Shown here: positions 6,011 to 15,756 of the stretch, piece after piece | How positions within the stretch are numbered: the first letter of the stretch is position 1 | Layout: each line of letters starts with the position of its first letter | DNA from: Pseudonocardia sp. | GTDB lineage: Bacteria > Actinomycetota > Actinomycetes > Mycobacteriales > Pseudonocardiaceae | DNA length: 37,099 bases | Direction: 5' to 3' | NCBI GenBank assembly: GCA_026785945.1 | Contig: JAJAZD010000150.1 | Span: forward strand, 1-37,099 | Position numbers and translations under genes: made by a program | The notes under the pieces: model-generated | Seen by the model: the letters and a program-made list of their open reading frames with translations, nothing else | The model's database searches: none | Told to the model about the DNA's origin: nothing

Positions 6011-7942
6011 ATGGACAGAGTGGACCCCGTGGACCTGCCGGCTCCGGTCAAGGCCGTGGACCTGACGCTGTCGACGATCGCCCGCTACCAGCGACCCGAC
6101 CTCGAGGCCCGGTTGCGGCAGGCCCGGGCCCGGCTCCTCAACGACCACGTCCGGGTGCTCGTCGTCGGCGAGTTCAAGCAGGGCAAGAGCCTCCTGGTGA
6201 ACGCACTGGTCAGCGCCCCGGTGTGCCCGGTCTACGACGACATCTCGACCGCCGTCTCGACAGTGGTCTCGTACGCGGAGGTGCCCTCGCTCACCCTGGT
6301 CCGGGTCGCCGACGGCGGCGGTGACACGCCCCCGGTGGAGCAGCGGCAGCAGTTGGGCGGCATCGAGCTGGAGAAGATGTCCGACGCGGTGTCGCACTAC
6401 GTCAGCGAGCAGCGCAACCCGGCCAACCGCCAGGGGCTCAGCCACGTCGAGGTCGGGATCCCCCGGCACATCCTCCGGGCGGGCCTGGAGATCGTCGACA
6501 CCCCGGGCGTCGGTGGCCTCAACTCCGTGCACGGCGCCGCGACGATGTCGGCACTGCCCTCCGCGGATGCCGTGCTGCTCGTGTCCGACGCCTCCCAGGA
6601 GTACACCGCTCCGGAGCTGGAGTTCCTCCGGCAGGCGGTCCGGCTGTGCCCGAACGTCGCCTGCGTCATGACCAAGACCGACCTCTACCCCGACTGGCGG
6701 CGGATCGCCGAGCTCGACCGCAAGCACCTGCGCAACGCCGGTGTCGACGCCGAGCTCATCGGGGTGTCCTCGACCGTCCGCTGGCAGGCCGTGGTCACCG
6801 GCGATGCCGCGCTGAACGTCGAGTCGGGCTTCCCCGACCTCGAGACGTTCCTGGCGAGGCGCGTCATCGGGCAGGCCGACCTGCTGGCCCGCCGGTCGAC
6901 CGTGCACGACATCCTCGCGGTCACCGGCCAGCTCTGCGACGGGCTGCGATCGGAGGAGTCCGCCCAGCGCAACCCGGAGTCGGTGCAGGACCTGATCGCC
7001 GACCTGGCTGTGGCGCAGCAGCGCGCCGCCGCGTTGAAGGAGCGCTCCGCGCGCTGGCAGCACACCCTCAACGACGGCGTCGCGGACCTCAACGCCGACA
7101 TCGACCACGACCTGCGCGACCGTATGCGCGAGATCACCCGTCTCGCCGAGGAGGAGATCGACCAGGGCGGGGACCCGACCAAGACCTGGGAACAGCTCTC
7201 GAGCTGGGTCCAGCAGCAGGTCGCGGCGTCGGCGTCGACCAACTTCATCTGGGCGACCGAGCGGGCGCGCTGGCTCGCCGAGCAGGTCGCGATGCACTTC
7301 GCCGAGGACCGCGAGGCCCTGCTCCCCGCGCTGCGCACGGAGGCCTCCGCGGCGCTCGGGTCGGTTCGCGAGATGCGGATGCGCGACGGCGAGCCGTGGA
7401 ACCTCGGCCAGCAGGCCCTCGCGGGGCTGCGCGGCAGCTACATGGGCATGCTGATGTTCGGCCTCATCGGCACGATGGTCGGGCTGAGCCTGCTCAACCC
7501 GTTCTCGATCGGTGCCGGTCTGCTGCTGGGCGGCAAGACCATCAGCGACGAGCGCCGCCGGATCGTGGCCCGGCGCCAGGCCGAGGCGAAGACCAGCGTG
7601 CGGCGGTACGTCGACGACGTGACGTTCCAGGTCGGCAAGGACTCCCGCGACATGTTGCGCGGCGTGCAGCGTGATCTTCGTGACCACTTCACCGAACTGG
7701 CCGAGCAGCTCAACCGCTCGCTCAAGGAGTCACTGTCCACCGCGGAGCGGTCGGTGAAGGCGAGCCAGGGCGACCGCGAACGTCGCCTGACCGAGATCCC
7801 CGCCGAGCGGGCGCGACTCGAGAAGTTGCAGGAACGGGTGCGCACCCTGCTTCCGGTGTCCGACACACCGCCCCGACCGGTGTCGGTGCAGAAGGACCGG
7901 GGCTCAGCCGCCCGGGGGCGGCCGGCTCACGCCGCGGGGTGA
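6011..7942 (+). CDS. iniA-like: Bacterial dynamin-like GTPase, IniA type
   Basis: 643 aa from ATG 6011, which follows AAGGAGG at ideal spacing; the longer track start at 5960 is rejected. Mycobacterial IniA is about 640 aa. Motifs: P-loop GEFKQGKS at residues 53-60, DTPGVGG near 163 (G3) and TKTD near 220 (G4). Helical stalk regions follow. A hydrophobic segment at about 478-505 (MGMLMFGLIGTMVGLSLL) is the expected membrane-binding paddle. A basic, heptad-like tail comes after it. Family knowledge: IniA is a membrane-acting dynamin-like GTPase induced by cell-wall inhibitors. Its last 16 bases overlap the end of the convergent regulator gene. Pairing with the IniC-like protein in membrane fission or repair is inferred. 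Confidence 0.9.
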   Translation: MDRVDPVDLPAPVKAVDLTLSTIARYQRPDLEARLRQARARLLNDHVRVLVVGEFKQGKSLLVNALVSAPVCPVYDDISTAVSTVVSYAEVPSLTLVRVADGGGDTPPVEQRQQLGGIELEKMSDAVSHYVSEQRNPANRQGLSHVEVGIPRHILRAGLEIVDTPGVGGLNSVHGAATMSALPSADAVLLVSDASQEYTAPELEFLRQAVRLCPNVACVMTKTDLYPDWRRIAELDRKHLRNAGVDAELIGVSSTVRWQAVVTGDAALNVESGFPDLETFLARRVIGQADLLARRSTVHDILAVTGQLCDGLRSEESAQRNPESVQDLIADLAVAQQRAAALKERSARWQHTLNDGVADLNADIDHDLRDRMREITRLAEEEIDQGGDPTKTWEQLSSWVQQQVAASASTNFIWATERARWLAEQVAMHFAEDREALLPALRTEASAALGSVREMRMRDGEPWNLGQQALAGLRGSYMGMLMFGLIGTMVGLSLLNPFSIGAGLLLGGKTISDERRRIVARRQAEAKTSVRRYVDDVTFQVGKDSRDMLRGVQRDLRDHFTELAEQLNRSLKESLSTAERSVKASQGDRERRLTEIPAERARLEKLQERVRTLLPVSDTPPRPVSVQKDRGSAARGRPAHAAG

Positions 7943-10641
7943 GCCCCGTCGGCGTCGATCGCGGTCCGGATGTGCTCGAAGAGCTCCTCACGCGAGGCCA
8001 CCGCGAGCCGCTGACGCATGCGGGCGACGTGGTGCTCGACGGTCTTCGCGGAGATGAACAGCCGCTCGCCGATCTGCTTGTAGGTCAGCCCCGCGAGGAT
8101 GAACCGCCCGATCTCGAGCTCGCGTTCGCTGAACGTCGGCCGGTCCTCCGATGCGGAGCTCGCCGGGCGCGCGGCGGTGGCGGGGCCGGCAGCGGACCTG
8201 TCGACGGGTGCGTCGGGCGGCGAGTCGGTTGCCGTGTCGGCACGGACGTCCCGTGAGGCGACCACGTCGGTGATCGTGCCACCGGGCCACTCCGGAGCCG
8301 CAGCGCCGGTGTTGCCCACCGTCGACTGCAGGGCCCGGGCGAACGCGTGCAGCGCGGCGGTGGACCGCTTGTCCGGAGCCGCGGGTGCGGCACGGCCGGC
8401 CAACTGCGCGGCCTCCCAGCCCAGGCCGACGGCGAGCATCCGGCGCGCGACGGCAACCACCGTGTCGGCGTCCGTGTCGCCGTACAGCACGTCGGACCAG
8501 CATGCCGCGGCCGCGTGCAGCACCGCCGCGTACGGGCTCGCCGCCGCCACCCCGGCCAGGACCGAGGTGTGGCGCGCGACGTCCGTGGGCCGGTCCGCGG
8601 CCACCGCGGCCTGCAGGTGGAACCAGGCCAGGGGAGCGGTCCACAGCGGGGGGCGGCCGATCCGGTCGAGCAGGTCGTCGGCCGCCGCGAGGTGCGCGGT
8701 CAGCCAGTCGGACTCGCCGAGCTGCGCGGCGGCGACGGTGAGCTCTCCGAGCTGCGGCAGGACCGACAGGTCGACGGGGTACTGCACCAGGGCGTCCCGC
8801 GCCCTGGACCACGCGGCCGCCAAAGCACCGGAGCCGTCGGCCCTGCGGGCCACGGCCACCCCGAGCGAGGCGGCGAGGAACTCGTCGCGCGGCTCCAGGT
8901 GCAGCTCCGGAGCGGCCACCCGCTCGAGAACCCGACGCGCGAGGTCGGGGCCACCCCGGCTCATCATGAGCCAGGCGTGCAGCAGCCGGTGGCGGGTGCG
9001 GGACGGACGCCCGCCGTGTCCCGAGGCGATCGCCTTGCGCAGGCCCGCGTCGGCGACCGAGAGCTCGCCGCACTGCAGGGCGACGACGGCTGTCAACGCC
9101 GCGGGCGTGTCGGGGAGCAACGCGGTCGAGGCGATGGGCTCCAGCAGGATCGCGGCCCGGGACAGCTGCGACAGCGCGGCGGGCCCGGATCCGGAGACGG
9201 TGGCGACCATGCCCTGCGCCATCAGCATGGCGGCGCCCTCCAGCAGCGTCGCCGCTCGCAGGTCGGCATCGGTCCGTGCCGCGGCGAGCGCGTCGCGCGC
9301 CTCCCGCAGCGCACCGGTGGCCACCAGGGCGGGGACCCCGAGCAGCGCGCCCGCGGGGGACAGGCTGAGGTGCAGATCGGCACTGCGTTCGAGCATGCCG
9401 CGGTGCGCGAGCCCCGCGGCGGCGGTGGTGACGGCGTGCGCGCGGTCGGGGGCGTCCGGATCGGAGATCACCTGGTCGGTGTGACGCAGTGCGCCGTCGA
9501 GGTCACCGGCGAGCGCGGCCGCCATGGCCCGTCGCCCGGCGATCTCCGGTGGTGGCGTCCCGGCCTCCACCGCGGCCGTGAGGAGGTCGACGGCCAGCGC
9601 GGGCGAGGAGACCAGTGCCTCCTCCGCGGCGGCCTCGAAGACCGCGGCGATGCGGCTGCCGCCGGCGCGGTGCGCGCGGGCGCCCCGCCGCTGGCGGGCG
9701 ACCGACAGCACCGAACCGCCGCGGTCGAGCTCGATGCCGGCGAGTCGATGCTGCAGCTCACGTCGGCGGAGCAGCGGGGTGAGGCGCAGGAACAGGTTGC
9801 GGATGAGCGGGATGACCTGCCCGGACTCGACGACGAGCCCGGTGGCCCTGGCGGCCTCCACCGCGGCGTCGAGCTCGTGGGGGGCACCGCCCAGCAGCGG
9901 CCCGAGCACGTCGCTGTCGAGCCCGGCGCCCCGCGCCAACGCCTCGAGCAGGTCGTGCACCGCGGGTTCGAGGGCGTCGACCCGGTGGCGCAGCCGTTCC
10001 GCGAGACCGGCCGACACGGTCACGCTGTCGGGCCGGTGGAACCCCTCGGGTCGGCGCGGATCGAAGCGGCCGGAGTCCACCAGACCCTGCGCCACCAGGT
10101 CGACCAGCGAGGGAAGGCCTCCCGACTGCTGATGGACCAGGTCCACCATCTCGTCGGGCGGACGGCACCCGACGCGCTCCGCGATGCGGTCCGCCACGGC
10201 CGTCCGCGTGAGGTGGCCGACCATCACGACCAGCCGCCGGGGGCCGATCGTCGCGGTGAGGGCGGCGAGTGCGCGCGGACGCGGCCACGGCCGGTAGGCC
10301 ACGACGAGCCGGACCGACTCGTCGTCGGCGAAGCCGCGCAGATCGTCGAGGAACCCGGGTTCGAGGCGGTGCGCGTCGTCGATCAGCACGGCTGCGCCCG
10401 GGTCCAGCCGGTCCCGGGGCACGCGGTCCCGCGCGTCACCCCTGACGACCTGCACACCCGCCCGCCGGTACTCCGCGGCCATCCTGTCGAGCACCGTGGT
10501 CTTCCCCGTGCCACCGGGACCGACGACGGCCGCGGCCAGCGATGCGCCCGGCTCGGCCGCGATGAGCGCCACGATCCGAGCGGCGGTCGGCGTCGCGCCG
10601 AGGGACCGCTCGGCCAACACCGTCCCTGTCGACGTCGACAT
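7927..10641 (-). CDS. ATPase-LuxR transcription regulator (LAL type), candidate regulator of the ini-like locus
   Basis: 904 aa. The start at ATG 10641 is preceded by AGGGGG; the track start at 10698 adds 19 residues without support. Walker A GPGGTGKT is at residues 41-48, and a Walker B-like VLIDDAH lies near residue 92. A long helical TPR-like middle follows. A C-terminal LuxR helix-turn-helix (FSERELEIGRFILAGLTYKQ, then AKTVEHHV) lies near 840-895. Large ATPase/LuxR proteins sense small molecules or protein signals and bind DNA through the HTH. In mycobacteria the regulator of iniBAC (Rv0339c/IniR) is a large protein encoded next to the operon. The same pairing here supports, but does not prove, an equivalent role. 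It is convergent with iniA-like and follows pepN on the same strand after 127 bases. Confidence 0.85.
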   Translation of the reverse strand: MSTSTGTVLAERSLGATPTAARIVALIAAEPGASLAAAVVGPGGTGKTTVLDRMAAEYRRAGVQVVRGDARDRVPRDRLDPGAAVLIDDAHRLEPGFLDDLRGFADDESVRLVVAYRPWPRPRALAALTATIGPRRLVVMVGHLTRTAVADRIAERVGCRPPDEMVDLVHQQSGGLPSLVDLVAQGLVDSGRFDPRRPEGFHRPDSVTVSAGLAERLRHRVDALEPAVHDLLEALARGAGLDSDVLGPLLGGAPHELDAAVEAARATGLVVESGQVIPLIRNLFLRLTPLLRRRELQHRLAGIELDRGGSVLSVARQRRGARAHRAGGSRIAAVFEAAAEEALVSSPALAVDLLTAAVEAGTPPPEIAGRRAMAAALAGDLDGALRHTDQVISDPDAPDRAHAVTTAAAGLAHRGMLERSADLHLSLSPAGALLGVPALVATGALREARDALAAARTDADLRAATLLEGAAMLMAQGMVATVSGSGPAALSQLSRAAILLEPIASTALLPDTPAALTAVVALQCGELSVADAGLRKAIASGHGGRPSRTRHRLLHAWLMMSRGGPDLARRVLERVAAPELHLEPRDEFLAASLGVAVARRADGSGALAAAWSRARDALVQYPVDLSVLPQLGELTVAAAQLGESDWLTAHLAAADDLLDRIGRPPLWTAPLAWFHLQAAVAADRPTDVARHTSVLAGVAAASPYAAVLHAAAACWSDVLYGDTDADTVVAVARRMLAVGLGWEAAQLAGRAAPAAPDKRSTAALHAFARALQSTVGNTGAAAPEWPGGTITDVVASRDVRADTATDSPPDAPVDRSAAGPATAARPASSASEDRPTFSERELEIGRFILAGLTYKQIGERLFISAKTVEHHVARMRQRLAVASREELFEHIRTAIDADGAHPAA

Positions 10642-10733
10642 GAAACCCCCTGCCGGCCGGACGGCCGTCCATAGCGACCATCGGGGTTCTCGGGGCACTT
10701 GTTAACGCAAGATGGCGGATCACCCCCGATCGC

Positions 10734-10758
10734 GTGACGACCGTGGGCGTCCGGTCAC
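10734..10758 (-). terminator. Hairpin after pepN
   Basis: GTGAC (10734-10738) and GTCAC (10754-10758) pair. A few more GC pairs form inside with a small bulge (ACCG against CGGT). It lies 10 bases beyond the pepN stop and upstream of the LuxR start, where a terminator separating the two genes would be expected. Confidence 0.35.
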
Positions 10759-10768
10759 TCTCCGCGCA

Positions 10769-13387
10769 TCACGACCGGTCGAACTCGCGGGCGCCCAGCG
10801 CCCGGACGATTCCCGCTCGGCCCTCCGACACCAACCTGCGCAGGGCGGGCGGATGCGACTTGTCGGAGCCCGCGTGACCCGCACCCGTGTCCCGCCCGGC
10901 CAGCCACACGTCGGCCGCGTCGACCGTCGCCTTGTCCACGGCCCACGACGGGAACAGCCCGACGACCACCGACTGCGCACGCTCGCTGGTCCGCCGCTCC
11001 CACACCTGTGCGACGACGGCGAAGTAGCGCTCCACGTAGCCACCGAGCAGGCCACGCTGGGCCGGGTGCGAGAAGCCGGAGATGATCGCCTCCTGCACCG
11101 CGTTGGGCAGCTCGTCGTCCTCGACGGCGCGCTGCCAGGCGCGTTCCTTGGCCTCGGCGGTGGGGATCAGCGCGCGGGCCCGCTCGGCCTGCCGCTGCCC
11201 CGTCGAGGTGGCGTCGCGGGCCTGCTCCCGCGCGATCTCGGTCTCGCCGGCCGTGCCGTGCGCGACGAGGGCGTGCAGCAGCCGCCAGCGCAGGTCGGTG
11301 TCGACGGTCAGGCCCGGGGGCACATCGACGTCGCGCAACCAGCCCCGCATCCGGTCCAGCACGGCGGTGGGCAGGACGGCGCCGCACAGCGAGTTGACGC
11401 ACGCGAGCTGCGCGTCCGACCCGGCCGGGGCGGTGTCGAGCCGGAACCGCAGCGAGTCCACCAGCAGGGGCCAACCCCGCTCGGCCGCCCACTGCTCGTC
11501 GGCGTAGGAGACGATCGCGGTCTGGGCCTGCAGCAGCAGCCGCTGCACGACGCCGATCGCGGACTCGGAACCGAACCCGCGCGCGGCGAGCACGGCGAAG
11601 TCACGGGCCTTGAGCTCGGCCTCGCGGGTCATCTCCCAGGCGGCCGACCAGCACAGCGTGCGCGGCAGCGGCTCAGCGATGTCACCGATCCGGTCGACGA
11701 GCGTGGCGAGCGACCCGGGATCGAGCCGCAGCGCGCAGTAGGTGAGGTCGTCGTCGTTGACCAGCACCAGCTTGCCGCGCGCGACACCGACCAGTTCGGG
11801 CACCGCGGTGCGTTCTCCGTCGATGTCGATCTCGACGCGGTGGGTGCGCACCAGCGCCCCCGACCGCGCGTCGTCGTCGTAGATCCCGACGGCGATCCGG
11901 TGCGTCCGCAGCTCGCCGGCGCCCGGGCGTGCACCGCCCTGCACCACCTCGAAGCGGGTGAACCGGCCGTCCGCGTCGACCTCGAACGACGGGCGCAGCA
12001 GGTTGAGCCCGGTCGTCCGCAGCCACTGCGCGCCCCATCCGGACAGGTCGCGGCCCGAGGACTGCTCCAGCGCGCCGAGCAGGTCGTCGAAGGTGGCATT
12101 GCCCCAGGCGTGGGTGGTGAAGTAGCTGCGCAGCCCGGCCAGGAACGGCTCGATCCCCACGTAGGCGACGAGTTGCTTGAGCACACTCGCGCCCTTGGCG
12201 TAGGTGATGCCGTCGAAGTTGACCTCCACCGCCTGCAGGTCGGGGATGTCCGCGGCGATCGGGTGCGTGGACGGGAGCTGGTCCTGGCGGTAGGCCCAGC
12301 TCTTCTCGACGTTCGCGAAGGTCGTCCAGCCCTCGGTGTACTCGGTGGCCTCGGACAGGCAGTGGACCGACGCCCAGGTGGCGAACGACTCGTTGAGCCA
12401 CAGGTCGTCCCACCACCGCATCGTGACGAGGTCGCCGAACCACATGTGCGCCATCTCGTGCAGCACGGTCTCGGCACGCCGTTCGTAGGCCGAGCGCGTG
12501 ACGCGCGACCGGAACACGTAGTCCTCGAGGAACGTCACCGCGCCCGCGTTCTCCATCGCGCCCGCGTTGAACTCCGGCACGAAGAGCTGGTCGTACTTGC
12601 CGAACGGGTACCGCACGCCGAACTGGTGGTGGTAGAAGTCGAAGCCCTGCTTGGTCTCGGTGAACAGCCGCTCGGCGTCCATGTGCTCGGCGAGCGTGGC
12701 GCGACAGTAGATGCCGAGCGGGATGCTCCCGGTGTCGTCACTGTGCTCGTCGTGCCAGACCGCGAAGGGGCCGGCGACCAGGGCGACCAGGTAGGTGCTC
12801 ATGATCTCGGTGGTGGCGAAGCGGTGGACCAGCGCGCCGCCGGGGCCGTCGGTCGTCTCGTCGATCGCGGCGTTCGAGACGACGGACCAGCCGGCGGGCG
12901 CGGTCACGGTGATCGCGTAGCGGGCCTTGAGGTCGGGCTGGTCGAAGCAGGCGAACATCCGCTTGGCGTCGGCCGTCTCGAACTGGGAGTAGAGGTAGAC
13001 CGCGCCGTCGACCGGGTCGACGAACCGGTGCAGGCCCTCACCGGTGTTCATGTACCGGCCCGTGGCCTCGACGACCAGCTCGTTCTCCGCGGCGAGGCCG
13101 GGCAGGGCCAGGCCGTCGTCCTCGCGGTATCCGGACACGTCGAGCGCGACGCCGTTCAGGGTGGCGCGGGCCACGTCGGCGCCCACGAAGTCGATCCAGG
13201 AGTCCGCCCCCGGCTCGCGGCAGGTGAACCGGACGGTGACGGCGCTGGAGAACGTGGTCTCGCCCGCCTTGCCGCCGTCACCCGCTTCGGCGGCGTCGGT
13301 GAGGTCGAGGTCGATGGTGTAGTCGGCCACCCCGAGCAGTGCCGCCCGGCGCTCGGCGTCGATGCGGGTCAGATTGGGAGGGGCCAT
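10769..13387 (-). CDS. pepN: Aminopeptidase N (M1 family)
   Basis: 872 aa. Starts MAPPNLTRIDAERRAALLG at ATG 13387, with AAGGAG nine bases upstream; the 82-codon extension in the track is non-coding repeat. The M1 signatures are clear: GAMENAGAV near residue 278, and the zinc site HEMAHMWFGDL near 309 with the third ligand Glu in WLNESFATW. Actinobacterial M1 enzymes of this size carry an ERAP1-like helical C-terminal domain (here about residues 530-850). It is a cytoplasmic zinc exopeptidase removing N-terminal residues from peptides. It is divergent from the mycothiol-dependent reductase at 13705, the same arrangement as Rv2467/Rv2466c in M. tuberculosis. Confidence 0.96.
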   Translation of the reverse strand: MAPPNLTRIDAERRAALLGVADYTIDLDLTDAAEAGDGGKAGETTFSSAVTVRFTCREPGADSWIDFVGADVARATLNGVALDVSGYREDDGLALPGLAAENELVVEATGRYMNTGEGLHRFVDPVDGAVYLYSQFETADAKRMFACFDQPDLKARYAITVTAPAGWSVVSNAAIDETTDGPGGALVHRFATTEIMSTYLVALVAGPFAVWHDEHSDDTGSIPLGIYCRATLAEHMDAERLFTETKQGFDFYHHQFGVRYPFGKYDQLFVPEFNAGAMENAGAVTFLEDYVFRSRVTRSAYERRAETVLHEMAHMWFGDLVTMRWWDDLWLNESFATWASVHCLSEATEYTEGWTTFANVEKSWAYRQDQLPSTHPIAADIPDLQAVEVNFDGITYAKGASVLKQLVAYVGIEPFLAGLRSYFTTHAWGNATFDDLLGALEQSSGRDLSGWGAQWLRTTGLNLLRPSFEVDADGRFTRFEVVQGGARPGAGELRTHRIAVGIYDDDARSGALVRTHRVEIDIDGERTAVPELVGVARGKLVLVNDDDLTYCALRLDPGSLATLVDRIGDIAEPLPRTLCWSAAWEMTREAELKARDFAVLAARGFGSESAIGVVQRLLLQAQTAIVSYADEQWAAERGWPLLVDSLRFRLDTAPAGSDAQLACVNSLCGAVLPTAVLDRMRGWLRDVDVPPGLTVDTDLRWRLLHALVAHGTAGETEIAREQARDATSTGQRQAERARALIPTAEAKERAWQRAVEDDELPNAVQEAIISGFSHPAQRGLLGGYVERYFAVVAQVWERRTSERAQSVVVGLFPSWAVDKATVDAADVWLAGRDTGAGHAGSDKSHPPALRRLVSEGRAGIVRALGAREFDRS

Positions 13388-13493
13388 GCAGTCGAACTCC
13401 TTGATCTCCGGTGAACCGGCGCCTGGTGACTGACGATCCAACCACGTGCTCCGACGAGGCGCCGCCGACATCTCCGCGAGCCGGTTTTGCGGG

Positions 13494-13573
13494 CCCGGGT
13501 GGGCGGCCCCGGGTGGGCGGCCCCGGGTGGGGGCCCCGGGTGGGGGCCGCAGGTGGTGGCCGCAGGTGGGGGC
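13494..13573. repeat. G-rich 13-14 bp tandem repeat in the pepN/reductase divergent gap
   Basis: Six units run head to tail: CCCGGGTGGGCGGC twice (14 bp), CCCGGGTGGGGGC twice (13 bp), then CGCAGGTGGTGGC and CGCAGGTGGGGGC. Runs of three to five G at regular spacing on this strand could form G-quadruplexes. The 317-base gap 13388-13704 otherwise shows no gene. Both divergent promoters must lie in it. Confidence 0.85.
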
Positions 13574-13704
13574 CACTGCCGGAAATCGCCGCGATGTACC
13601 CGGGCGCCGTCGACATCGCCGTGAGCGGAACACGTCGCCGGTTCTGCCGGTTGAGCTGAGCGCCGAACCGTGATGCCCGATCCGTGAGAAAAGGGAGCCC
13701 CACC

Positions 13705-14340
13705 GTGACTACTGGCCAGGATGCCACGAGCCGCGCCGACACCGCCCGCGTCGACTTCTGGTTCGACCCCCTCTGTCCCTGGGCGTGGATCACCTCCCGC
13801 TGGATGCTGGAGGTGCGCGAGGTCCGCGACGTCGACATCAACTGGCACGTGATGAGCCTCGCCGTGCTCAACGAGGGCCGTGACCTGCCCGATGAGTACC
13901 GGGCGCTGATGGAGAAGGCGTGGGGCCCGGTGCGTGTCGTGATGGCGGCCGCCGCCGCGCACGGCGAGGAGCTCCTGCTGCCGCTCTACACCGCGATGGG
14001 CACCCGGATCCACGCCGAGGGCAACAAGGATCTCGACGTGGTGATCAAGGAGTCGCTCGCGGAGCTGGACCTGCCCGCCTCCCTCGCCGAGGCCGCCACC
14101 AGCACCGATCTCGACGAGGAGATGCGCGCGAGCCACCATCGCGGCATGGATCCGGTGGGCCAGGACGTCGGTACCCCGACCATCCACATCGACGGCGTCG
14201 CGTTCTTCGGCCCCGTCATCTCGAAGATCCCCCGCGGCGAGGAGGCCGGCCAGGTCTTCGACGGCAGCCGCCTGCTGGCCAACTACCCCCACTTCTTCGA
14301 GCTGAAGCGCACCCGAACAGAAGACCCCACCTTCACCTGA
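13705..14340 (+). CDS. Mycothiol-dependent reductase, Rv2466c family (DsbA/thioredoxin fold)
   Basis: 211 aa from GTG 13705 with AAAGGGA upstream; the GTG at 13684 would include the ribosome site and is less likely. Family strings are obvious: [13 protein letters not shown] at the N-terminus, [28 protein letters not shown] (the cis-Pro loop in VGTP), and a C-terminal [13 protein letters not shown]. The active site is C24-P-W-A27. The mycobacterial protein has CPWC, so the second Cys is absent. A monothiol mechanism with mycothiol as the resolving thiol would still be possible. Cytoplasmic redox enzyme. Divergent from pepN. Confidence 0.9.
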   Translation: MTTGQDATSRADTARVDFWFDPLCPWAWITSRWMLEVREVRDVDINWHVMSLAVLNEGRDLPDEYRALMEKAWGPVRVVMAAAAAHGEELLLPLYTAMGTRIHAEGNKDLDVVIKESLAELDLPASLAEAATSTDLDEEMRASHHRGMDPVGQDVGTPTIHIDGVAFFGPVISKIPRGEEAGQVFDGSRLLANYPHFFELKRTRTEDPTFT

Positions 14341-14342
14341 CG

Positions 14343-14358
14343 CCCACCCCGGGGTGGG
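14343..14358 (+). terminator. Perfect 16-bp palindrome after the reductase
   Basis: CCCACCCCGGGGTGGG begins two bases after the stop codon. It is a plausible GC-only terminator. The rest of the 14341-14580 gap has no visible gene or clear promoter. Confidence 0.45.
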
Positions 14359-14475
14359 GGTCCGTGGCGAGCGCGGGGCCGAGTCGGGCCCGCGATCGCA
14401 GGTGTGAACTTCTCGGACGTTCCCGACCTCGGCCGTCGAATCCGTGAGGAACGCCCCGGAGCTGCGGGGACGTGA

Positions 14476-15696
<1,221 letters not shown>

Positions 15697-15742
15697 GCAG
15701 GCGCTGATGAGGTGGCTTCACAGGCGACTCAGGCCTTCTCGC

Positions 15743-15748
15743 TACCCT
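15743..15748 (+). promoter_or_regulatory. Leaderless-type -10 box (TACCCT) for the kinase gene
   Basis: TACCCT matches TANNNT and ends 8 bases before the ATG at 15757, where transcription would begin at or next to the start codon. There is no Shine-Dalgarno site. A leaderless mRNA is inferred. Confidence 0.5.
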
Positions 15749-15756
15749 GACGGGCG

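Noticed and set aside
3956-7687. 1243-aa minus-strand ORF through the ini-like region, and 2040-5144 minus
   Set aside because: Composition is the reverse of Gly/Asp/Asn-rich coding; dynamin motifs lie on the plus strand.
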